Assembly: GCA_004335635.1 (NCBI GenBank)
Contig: QAXH01005283.1
Span: 99,588 to 117,415 of the forward strand
Direction of reading: 5' to 3'
Length of the DNA: 17,828 nt
Origin: Chloromonas sp. AAM2
Taxonomy: Eukaryota; Chlorophyta; Chlorophyceae; Chlamydomonadales; Chlamydomonadaceae
A program made the translations under genes and the position numbers. Position 1 is the first letter of the stretch, and the number at the start of each line of letters is the position of its first letter. Positions 1 to 8,264 of the stretch are shown here, piece after piece. The notes under the pieces were generated by a model, which ran no database searches, was not told where the DNA came from, and saw nothing but the letters and a program-made list of their open reading frames with translations.

Positions 1-366
1 CGTAGAGGCGGGAATGGAGTGGTGAATGATCAGGCTAAGTAACTGGGACTGACACAGCAGGGTTGTGGATTGTGGGTCGTCACAGGTTGTGCAGGCCAGG
101 GCTCATGCAGACAGACATGAAATGTGCAAGCTTGGAGCAGGCACGCTTTTCTGGGCAAGACTAGTAAGGGTGGGCATTGAAAACGGACATACAATTTTCA
201 GACTGGTGCCTATCAGGGAATGCTTGTCATGGGACTTCAAGCCAGGCCTGCAATGACAGATACGGTTTGAGCCTGCACAATGTGGCATGTGGTTGTGCCT
301 GGCAGCGACACCGCTTTAGGAACGCATGACAGGCCAGTTCGCTTTGTGCTAGGGCATACCCATCAT

Positions 367-638
367 AAAAACAAATGTTTGCCAGTTCTTGGACAGTTTT
401 TAGGAACAAGAGCGACTCGGCGGGTCTTGGATTTCGGCCGTCTGCGTGCGCAGCACACAAGCATGCTCAAGAGAGTCAGGCAACTGGAGCACTTGGTGGC
501 GACTTACATTACCGAGTTTCGAGGCCTAGACCAGAGACCCTGTTCTCTGGCATGGACAATGCTTCCATATCCCGTTGCCACACTGGTCCCAGTGCAGTCC
601 TTGGAAACTGTCCCAGAACTGGCAAACATCTTTTTTTT
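367..638. repeat. Repeat A foldback: two inverted copies about 170 bp apart
   Basis: The left arm at 367-410 reads AAATGTTTGCCAGTTCTTGG and onward. The right arm at about 571-638 contains its reverse complement, CCAGAACTGGCAAACATC, followed by eight T. The arms pair over about 30 bp with few mismatches. The right arm is a full-length copy of repeat A, also seen at 1882-1927, 15138-15167 and 16308-16373. The left arm is an inverted, slightly diverged copy without the pure A-run. A 170-codon open frame (280-792) runs through both arms but shows no protein family resemblance. The structure could be a non-autonomous foldback element or two independent insertions. No target-site duplication was found. 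Confidence 0.6.
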
Positions 639-1320
639 CGTTGGCAGAGGTTTTGATGGGTTGACCACACAAGAGGCTGCATCAGGCATGGTCGCACATC
701 TGGCAGTCAGCAGCAGACACCTTGCGTTCATACTGAGCCAGGTGCTGATCCACAGCAGGCATTCACTTGCAGACTCAGTGATGCGAGGCTGACCTGTGGT
801 GACCGCAGAGCAGACGCTTTACAGCACGGGGACACGAGCACGTTTGCATGTGTGAGTTGAGTGGCTTGGCAGGCTTGGCAGGCTATTGTGCCACTGTTGC
901 CGTGCCTGTGTTAAGGACAGGGCTGGATACGCGTGCAAGCCGCTGGCATGTCTGAACTGGCTGTGCCGCTGGCTTCAAAGGGTTGGGCTGGCTCGAGTAA
1001 GGCAGTGTGCCGGCGTGCTGGAAAGAAGTTCCTCACACACAGACATGTGTTGAAGTGTCCAAGACGACGCTGGAAGTGTCAGAGGCCGTCTGTGTCAGCG
1101 TGTCTGGGTATGCTTGGAGTGTGAGGGTGCCTGTCTGCCGAGCGTGATAGCGCGCTGTTTGTGAGCTCCAGCTTGTGACCCACTGGTGCCAAAGACGGAG
1201 CTGTCGGCCATTTCTATGCTTTGGTTATCTGCTGAAAACCCAGGCTGAGGTGGCAATGCGTAGTTGCCCTTGATCATTCAGAGGTTGACAATACAGCGGA
1301 TGATCTGACTGTGCATGTGT

Positions 1321-1322
<2 letters not shown>

Positions 1323-1352
<30 letters not shown>
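1323..1352. repeat. (GT)15 microsatellite
   Basis: Fifteen uninterrupted GT units, flanked by further TG-rich sequence on both sides. The His-Thr-repeat open frame across it on the minus strand (1274-1480) is a by-product of the simple repeat, not a gene. Confidence 0.95.
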
Positions 1353-1355
<3 letters not shown>

Positions 1356-1833
1356 AACATTAGAAGCCTTGTGTGTACACGTGTGTGACGGGAGATGCAC
1401 CATGTTGGTGTGTGGGCCAGTGGTGCATGCATCTGGTTCTGCTCCTGAGTTTTACTAGTGTACTGGTGTACTGCCATCATGTGTCAGGAACACGCTAATG
1501 GGGTCGGCATGTGCTGGACCTGCATGTGTAGGGCTGCACGTGAAGACCAAAGATTCTGCTGACAATCATAAGTCACCACAACTGTGTGTCTTGGTTTGGA
1601 GAGTTACGTCCTTGGCTTGCCCGGCTATGGTTCTGCTGAGTTCCTTTTTGACTGGTCGTCCTGGCCCAAGACCTGTGTTGCCTGCATCTGGCACACAACT
1701 TAGCTACAGCCGGGTATTTGATGTGAACCAGGCAAGTGTGATTCCTTTGGTGGACCAGAATTGTGCTGTACGATTGAGCACCCTACCATGATGGTTGGTG
1801 CAGTGATCGGCTTCCTGGTGTAGATGCACCAGC

Positions 1834-1927
1834 AAAAAAAAGATGTTTGGTTTGGTTCTGAGCTTCTGGCTAGGCTATGGTGCTTGTTTCTGGAAACTGT
1901 CCCAGAACTGGCATACATCTTTTTTTT
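1834..1927 (+). repeat. Repeat A copy with a short inverted partner
   Basis: Positions 1882-1927 match the repeat A core (GAAACTGTCCCAGAACTGGC, then ATACATC and a T-run), with one change (CATACATC for CAAACATC). The 15-bp segment at 1834-1848 (A8 GATGTTT) is the reverse complement of the end of the family consensus, so the unit can form a hairpin of about 65 bp loop. This repeats in smaller form the inverted arrangement at 367-638. Confidence 0.65.
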
Positions 1928-2225
1928 AAAGGGCAAAAGGCTAGACTGGCAGTAAGGTTAGGAATGATGTTGTAGAACCGGTATTGGCAGGCTCTGCACT
2001 CTGCCTGTGTACATGACTGTGAGGATTGCAGCGCAGGCTACTCATATTCTTTGGGTTTGAGTCGAGAGTGAACGTTGTGTTAAGTCTGTGTACATGTCGC
2101 CAACCAGGTCCAGACCAGTGGCCTGTATCATCAGGCTCGCAACCTTACCAGCAGGCTCGCAGCTTTACAGAGTCAGAACTGCGTTGGCTATGCGGTTTCG
2201 GCTAGGGAGGTAAGCGTTGACAAGG

Positions 2226-2354
2226 ATGCCAATCAAGAAGGCAGACGTGGGTGCAGCTGTCAAACGCTTGTGGCCCGTGCAGTGCAGGGAGGCCACGAAG
2301 AAGGCAGAGGTGCAGGCAGCTGTCGAAGCACACATGAATTACTTCAAACCCTGA
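2226..2354 (+). other. Small coding-like fragment with an internal duplication, unidentified
   Basis: A 42-codon frame starting at ATG 2226 and ending TGA 2352-2354 has a protein-like composition: KKADVGAAVKRLWPVQCREA followed by TKKAEVQAAVEAHMNYFKP. The segment KKADVGAAV recurs as KKAEVQAAV, and the DNA shows the same duplication (around 2235-2256 and 2298-2321). I do not recognise the family. An in-frame stop lies seven codons upstream of the ATG and no good acceptor joins it to upstream sequence, so it is either the last exon of an unseen gene or a mobile-element remnant. It could also be chance, as a frame this short is not proof of coding. Confidence 0.25.
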
Positions 2355-2648
2355 AGAGGAATCAGCAATGCGTTCGTGCGTCGGGCTGTGCTGTGTGGCG
2401 CGCAGCTGACGGGGCTCGCGGGCGGGAATGCGATTGGCCGCCATCATCCAAATACAAATCCGCAATCCATGTAACTTATTTGCTGCAAGCTGAATGCTGG
2501 ACTTCCCTCCTGCTATTGCACTCGCAGCACTTGCCATGAGAGATAAATATTTCGCACGCTGTTCCTAGCGAAGCCCACTAGCCCATGGCCTAGCTTGCAA
2601 GACGTGGTCAGAGCTGAACATGTTTTCCCTGCCGCCACACCACCACAC

Positions 2649-2713
2649 CAAGGCAACACACTAGCCAAGCCAGGGTCTGGAAGGGGTGTCAAGGCAACAC
2701 ACTAGCCAAGCCA
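2649..2713. repeat. 24-bp perfect direct repeat, 41-bp period
   Basis: CAAGGCAACACACTAGCCAA plus GCCA occurs at 2649-2672 and again at 2690-2713, separated by 17 bp. This is a local tandem duplication with no flanking gene feature. Confidence 0.9.
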
Positions 2714-2774
2714 TGGAAGGTTGTTTTGAATCCTGCGGACCCTAACGCCTGAGCGACAGCTGTGACGCTGTGAA

Positions 2775-3068
2775 ATGGCGGCAAATATGTCCCTGCGTGC
2801 GTCTTGCAAGCAATTGATTGGTGAGCGCGTCCCTAGCTTACAACACGAACCCTTGGGTGTCCTAGATCCCTCTGCTGCAGCACCCTTGCGGCCTTCGGTG
2901 TTGAAATGTTTGCAGGAACAGGGTGGTGTGGCGGGGTGGCGCAAAGTCAAGCACCGTTGCCTTGCCCGCAATGGAGGGCCATGCCATGCACGCAACAACA
3001 CCGTGCAGCAAGGCATCTGGTTGGTAGATCGGCAAAACTCCATGCAGATGCGATTAGCGGCGATGTGA
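2775..3068 (+). other. 97-codon open frame, unidentified, probably not a gene
   Basis: The frame is fairly rich in basic residues and Cys (for example LRPSVLKCLQEQGGVAG and WRKVKHRCLARNGGPCHARN), and an overlapping frame is open on the minus strand at 2702-3106. I recognise no domain. GC is higher here than in the surrounding spacer. A remnant of a mobile element is possible. No splice connection to the methyltransferase gene downstream is needed, since that model opens at 3162. Confidence 0.15.
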
Positions 3069-3161
3069 CCGCAGAGCCATGCGATGTCTGAGTTTGTGCT
3101 TACCACTTAGAAGGCTGATGCAGTACTGGGCAGGTTAGGACGTCCTGGCAGTGGAAACGAC

Positions 3162-6100
3162 ATGTGGTCAGACAAGACACATGCAGGCAGCATGTCAGTT
3201 GCCCTGTCATGTGACATGCAGGTGCGGTCCGCTGCATTGGCAGTAGAGATCACAGACGGTTCCACCAGCTTCCGTGCAACGTTTCCGCACATGGGGAGTG
3301 GTCTGCTGTTTGCCCGCTCTACAGGATTGAAGGTGGGACAGCGGACAGGACATGCTCCTGGGCAAACCTGCTTCAGCTGCAATCAACTGAATCACACTCT
3401 GTGCGTATGGCTCCCTTGTGTGCAGATCTGGCCCGCTTCAGGTGTGTGATGAGCAAGGATTGTTGCGGTAATTCAGGGTGTGTGATGATTAAGCATCCAG
3501 GTCAAGGGTGTGTGAGTGTGGTGGTACAGAGGAGGTGACGATTCACAAACTTAACAGCCTCAAGGCATGCGAGATGTTTTCAAACAGCCATCAGGATGGT
3601 CGAGATGGATCAGGATGTTCGAGATGCTTTGCTTACATCAGCCTAGCCGAGACCGCATAGCACTGTGTGAAGGGGATTCAGAGGGCCCACCTGTCCCACA
3701 CATCCACCGGTATGCAGTGACAGAAGGTGGTTGTTGCGCGTTGCTTGTTATGCCTTGCAGAAGTGATTGCCAAGGTGGATGGTGGGCAGCCTGGCAGTGG
3801 CCATGATTCAAAGCTTTGTGACAGCCAAACGAACACGAGCAACGTATACAAGCACGAGTAGATGTGATTACGGACAGACCGATATGCAGTTGGCCATGGC
3901 CGGACAGAGGCATGTGCCATGTGATGGAAGCGATGCTGATGAACGCCAGAGGGCAACAAGTTTGTGTGTAGCCTGTGTTCGCACGGTCAACAGTGCCAGG
4001 CGAGCGACATCCCATCCCCCAATGAGCACATGCCCACACATGCCCATCACATGCCACTTACTTGTTCAGTCACTGGTTATCACTTATTCACATCCAATCC
4101 AGAAGTTCATGCCAAGGGTCCATACCCCACAGGGTGCATGGGTGCCCTTGAGATTCGGCTGCCTTCTCAATCCAGTCTCTGCAACCACGTGCAGCTTCTC
4201 CTGAACCACATGCCGTACGTGGCGTCCCACCACACAAACCTGCGTGACACCAGGGACACCAGCACCAGCACCAGCACTAGCGGTGTTTTGGGCAGCTTGC
4301 GCCGTGACTGCAGCGGCTGTGACCTGTGTGGGCAGGTTGTGGTTGAGTTGGGCGCAGGTCTGGGGCTGGCATCAGTGGTCGCCGCCTCACTGGGCGCTCA
4401 GGTGGGGCTGGCTGACAGGTCATGGGGCACAGCACAAATGGCAGTGCGGGCTAGAGGCATGCCCTCGGGATAGCAGGGAACAAACACAAGGTGAGCAGCA
4501 CAAGGTGCAGGATGGAAGGCGACATGCACAAAGGGCAAGGCGATCGGCAAAGCAGGCAACCCCATGAGGTGCGGGTCATGTGCTGACCGCATCAGATGTA
4601 GGGTGACTGAGCAACTTGACGCTCAGTATTTACTGTGTCGGGCAAAGCGCCCGGACTGTAGGCCTGTTAATCGCCAGTGGAACACAGGCTTGACAACCAC
4701 GCCACCGTCCGTCACAACTGAGCCCAATGGGCAAAACTGTTGTGGCTGGACTGATAAGGCATGTGCGAGTGCTCGGCAGGTGGTAGGCACAGACGGTGAC
4801 GCAGACCTGGTGCGGCTGCTGTCCAAGAACCTGAGGCACAACTGGCAGGAGACGGGCCAGGCGGCGGCTCAAGGTGCGTGCATGGAGGCAGGGCTAGGCA
4901 GGGGACACGGTACAGAAGGTGTGTGCTGCGCCTTGATGGCGTGTTCATTGTGGCAATTGGTTTTTGTGATTGTCTGAACGAGTGTGGCTTCAATAATGTG
5001 TGGGTTCCCTCAGCAGAGTCAGGCAGCCACGCCCTGCACACAGCCAGGCAATTGAATCCGGCAAGGAGTGTCAGAGGAGAGGTGTGGGCTGCAGGGCCGG
5101 CGCATGCAGCCTGGTAGGGCACAGATGGCACCGATCACTCATGCCCTGGTTGCACGGGGCAGGGCAGCCCTTGGGTGACGTGGACGGGTGCCAATAGCCT
5201 TGCCCGCTATTCATTGCTCCTAATCAGCCTCTGACCTCCAGCCTCCACTGACATAGCAGCGGGCAGGGCAATCAATCCGTCCAACCTCGACTAGCCAGCG
5301 GTTCGAGAACATATTTGCTGACACGGGCAGCCACTGCATCATGCCGTGTTCCCTCATGGCCACGTGCAGGCCGTTGCCCCGGCCACCCTCCATGTGCCCC
5401 CCGTGCCGCCCTGTTGCCCTGGGGCGACTCAGCAGCCCTGGACGCATTGGCCCTACCCGGCAGCGGCCATGCAGACGTGGTGCTCTTGGCTGACGTAATC
5501 TACGGGTCAAACCCAGGGGTGTGGGAAAGGCAAGCGACGCATGGGTGTAGCTGCCTTCTGGTGCATGACCCTTGTGCCCTCAGGGCTGTGCCTTGCTTAA
5601 TATGTCATGTAGATCTGGCCTGGTCTGTGCTGCTGGCTGATTCAAGAGGGGTTGAGTCGCCGGCAGGTCTAGCAACAGACAGCTTCAGGAAGAGCCAGAC
5701 GGCCAGATGTGAGCCATACTCTGTGGCACTGGCAGTATCTGCCACCTGTGCTGCTGTGCTCGCAGGCTGGTATCCACCCTCAATCAACTCACAGGCCCAC
5801 ACACACTTATCCTCCAGGTGAGATCAAGGTGTCTGCATGAACCAGAAGCTGAGCCGTACTCGAACACTGCATGCACCATACAGGTAATTCATTTTTCAAT
5901 CAATCCCTGATGCCCTGCGTTGCAGGCTGAGAGTCGGCGGATAGAAGGGCTGCTGTACCCCCTTTACTGGGAAGCTCTTGCGGCTGTGGGCATTAATGCA
6001 GTGGAAGTAGACTTGAACAGCCTTGGTTCTGGTGCAGGCCGGAGCCATGGAGAGACAGGATTGAATCAGTGCCAAACTTCAACCCTCGGTGAAGGAACTC

Positions 6101-6424
6101 TAAGCTTGGCAATGGATGTCGGCAGGCTGGACAATGCGTCACTGATGTCACGAGCTGAGGTGCACGACAGTGTGCATGGCAGCACAACGGCGGCCATGCA
6201 AAGTCAAGCAGAGGCGGCAGCATCAGCTCCACAGCCTGTAGTGCGTTGCTGGGTGCTGCACAAGAGCGAGGTATATCCAGGGGTATAGCTAGGCATCTGT
6301 CTGCCTGTCGTTTTACAAACCACCACCTGTTGCTGCTGCTGCTTCTGTGATGACAGCGGCGTTCTTTCAGGTTGGATCAGCTATCTCTGAACGAAGAGAC
6401 CAAATAAGCATCAGTGTCATGTGA
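3162..6424 (+). CDS. METTL21-like family-16 protein methyltransferase, 7 exons
   Basis: Predicted S-adenosylmethionine-dependent protein (lysine) methyltransferase, probably cytosolic. Exons: 3162-3332, 4195-4401, 4780-4873, 5370-5529, 5766-5817, 5926-6270, 6371-6424. Phases match throughout and give 360 residues. Visible motifs: SAM motif I VVVELGAGLGL at about 105-115, the acidic motif TDGD at 130-133, LLPWGD at 172-177, and DVVLLADVIYG at 193-203, whose D-V-I-Y fits the family's D-x-x-Y signature; then HTLILQAESRR near 223-233, where relatives have an I/LLA..R segment. Exons 2-5 are secure. Exon 1 (GSTSFRATFPHMGSG) is chosen because its phase fits and it resembles the region before the Rossmann fold; the start could be ATG 3162, 3192 or further away. 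The intron after 5529 needs a GC donor. The long exon 6 insert (about residues 245-330) is Ser/Ala-rich. The substrate cannot be read from sequence. Confidence 0.75.
3590..3627. repeat. Two tandem 19-bp units in intron 1 of the methyltransferase
   Basis: ATCAGGATGGTCGAGATGG is followed directly by ATCAGGATGTTCGAGATGC (two mismatches). A further partial GCGAGATG lies just upstream at about 3569. A simple local duplication. Confidence 0.8.
3662..3726 (+). repeat. Interspersed repeat B, copy 1
   Basis: The segment GTGTGAAGGGGATTCAGAGG, then CCCACCTGTCCCACACATCC ACCGGTATGCAGTGACA, recurs in opposite orientation at 16168-16240, with roughly nine in ten bases shared over about 65 bp, and in a more diverged form at 14460-14525. 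This copy lies in intron 1 (3333-4194) of the methyltransferase gene. Its type is unknown; the shared part has no terminal inverted repeat or poly(A) that I can see. Confidence 0.75.
5526..5535 (+). promoter_or_regulatory. GC-type 5' splice site (GC-AG intron 5530-5765)
   Basis: The exon ends GAAAG and the intron begins GCAAGC, close to the AG|GCAAGT consensus of GC-AG introns. The acceptor is GCTCGCAG at 5758-5765. Splicing here joins AG to G to make an Arg codon and links GVWE to LVSTLNQL, the continuation expected for the family. No GT donor nearby keeps both the frame and the motif. Confidence 0.7.
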
Positions 6425-8264
6425 ACTGCTGTCAAAACCAAATTTTCTGCATGTGCCGACGTAGCTGTCTGCTAAGATGGTGAGCGACCCTGCTTTGGAG
6501 AGGCTTACAGTTGACAGGCTTACAATACCGGACGCGCGCTTTGCAGCGTCACCAGATACTATACAAGCACCACCAAGGCGAAATCATCTAGAAATATAAA
6601 GCTTCATGGTGCGTCTGTACATGTGGCAAGGTTCACTGTTGTGATGAGCCCATCAATGTGCGACATATCTATCGCGTACATGCTCCTTTGTTTAAGGTTC
6701 TATCGCCAAGCACAACGAGGTGCCACAATACTCGTTAAAAAAAGGTCAAAATGATTACGATACTAGGCTTAATAGTGGTGCTCTATGCCTAGGTACGCAG
6801 CCAATGCCAGGCAGCAAATGGCCTTGCATGCCAAAGTCATCAGCATCTTGCTACACCCCCACCGTCCTAACCGCTTGCAATCAACAGCATCACCTGCTAG
6901 CGCCTGCAGCACACCCCCACCATACAAAGCACAACAGGACTTGCGTGTGTCTGGGGGCCAAGAGGACGCAAGCTGCCTCTGCAGCGTCAACACAGTCTAT
7001 GTGCGAGGCAGAAGGTATCTGTAAGTTGGTGTATGTGTCCTTGTCCCACAGAGGCCTCAAACTGGGCTTGTGTGCGTGTGCGTTGGAGGCAATTCATAGG
7101 CATGGAAAGGAGGCGGTCATGCTCTGCTGTTGCAAACAGAACACACAGCAAGTCTTAAGAAGCAGGGTGCCGTCATCAGACAGTCACACCTGATACGATA
7201 AGCAACAGGGCCACAGAAGGAGTGCAATAGGTAAGAGCATCAAAAGCAAACCCAACATTGATGTAAGCTCATCCTTGTTACCTCCTCATGTGCTCACGCC
7301 AAAAGGACACCTTGTGGGCCCAATAAGAAACACGGTTTCACACTCGCCTTGCCACTGGGGCGTGCAGCCCACAGAGCGACCGTCATGCACCAGCCCCATC
7401 ATCACCGACCCTTGGCACAACAGAGCCTCAAAGCCGAACAAACTGCCAACCTCTAAATCAGCAACTGCTCGTCACAAAGCTCCTGTCAAAGCTGCGCGAG
7501 TAAGCAGCCTCTTCACAACACCAAACAACAGGACAGGCAACGTGCACAACACCACGCCCTGCCAAACCCACGTAGCGCTGGGACACACCCAGCTTCCATG
7601 CACTCCAGTCAAACCTGGTCAAAGTACAAATCAAGCCATGTCGTGAGGCCAGCCACCAGCCTCCCTCCGCCAGTGTTTCCAGTTCCTTGAGCAACACGAC
7701 CAGGGCTTCCCCATGCCCTGCCAGGCAATCCTCCAATGGTACACTGCAGCGCATTGATAAGCACCGCCCTGCCATGCCCTGCCGCATGCTTCCCGTCAGA
7801 AGAATACACATCCCCTACAGGGATTCTCATCCATGAAACATCACTGAGGCTGTAGGTAAGCAATGCGTAGGGTCCGGTGCGACACACCAACACCAACACC
7901 CGCACACCCTTCACACACACACGCATGAAAGGCTCGACAGGCGCGCACTCATAATACGGCTGCCTTATGGCTACCAAGACTGAAAATGAAAGGGGACGCC
8001 GACTTGCACATATACACAGTGTTCTCCACACACTTCTCGTCAGATCTTCGCTCTCTCACCCCTATTGTAGACTGTCACGTGAATTGCCAAGCTTTGTCAC
8101 CTCTTGCCACACTTGTATCCCATAACACACAGATGGTGAACGTGCTCCAAGGATCGCTCTTGAGCATGAAATTGATCTCAGAACTTGAATGATTGCCGAC
8201 GGTCCTGATGCAAAGCGGTTGGCATCCTGTGCGGCCGCTGGCACAGCCCAACTGCCTGCACATC
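6425..8264. other. Convergent 3' spacer between methyltransferase and thioredoxin-like genes
   Basis: The methyltransferase stop is at 6422-6424 and the stop of the minus-strand thioredoxin-like gene is at 8265, so this 1.84 kb holds both 3' ends. No TGTAA polyadenylation motif of the volvocine kind lies close to either stop: on the plus strand the first I see is at about 7018, and on the minus strand TTACA is absent until about 6525. The plus strand is CA-rich between 6800 and 7950. A minus-strand stretch (see 7458-8031) has some protein-like character. Confidence 0.55.
7458..8031 (-). other. Possible minus-strand coding-like stretch, unidentified
   Basis: Two overlapping frames are open here. 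One reads VPLEDCLAGHGEALVVLLKE followed by LETLAEGG, around 7747-7660, with a regular Leu spacing. The other reads LLTYSLSDVSWMRIPVGDVY around 7870-7800. I could not join them with convincing splice sites or assign a family, and the underlying strand is GT-rich low-complexity DNA. It may be an exon of an unrecognised gene, part of a long 3' UTR of the thioredoxin-like gene, or chance. Confidence 0.18.

Larger units (their letters stand above)
1..3161. other. Repeat-bearing intergenic region
   Basis: No gene model with matching splice phases could be built here on either strand. The sequence is TG-rich and holds interspersed repeat A copies, a (GT)n microsatellite, a 41-bp direct repeat and two coding-like fragments, listed separately. 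Open frames here are short, mostly overlap one another on opposite strands, and show no domain I recognise. Part of it may be the distal end of a gene lying to the left, but nothing in the sequence proves that. Confidence 0.5.

Noticed and set aside
280..792. 170-codon open frame as a gene
   Set aside because: It runs straight through both inverted arms of repeat A, shows no domain, and the same repeat peptide (VPELANIFFF) appears at other repeat A copies, including inside an intron.
1274..1480. Minus-strand frame with a His-Thr repeat
   Set aside because: Entirely due to the (GT)15 microsatellite.
4402..4430. Later donor giving GAQVGLADR at the end of methyltransferase exon 2
   Set aside because: Ending the exon at GCTCAG (4401) gives GAQVVGTDGD, the usual beta-strand 2 and acidic motif; the later donor inserts residues before it and changes the phase.
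5836..5882. Extra methyltransferase exon (SRTRTLHAPYR) between LILQ and AESRR
   Set aside because: It has a plausible donor (CAG|GTAATT), but its phase leads to a stop after joining the next exon; direct joining of 5817 to 5926 is in phase and gives the expected LILQAESRR.
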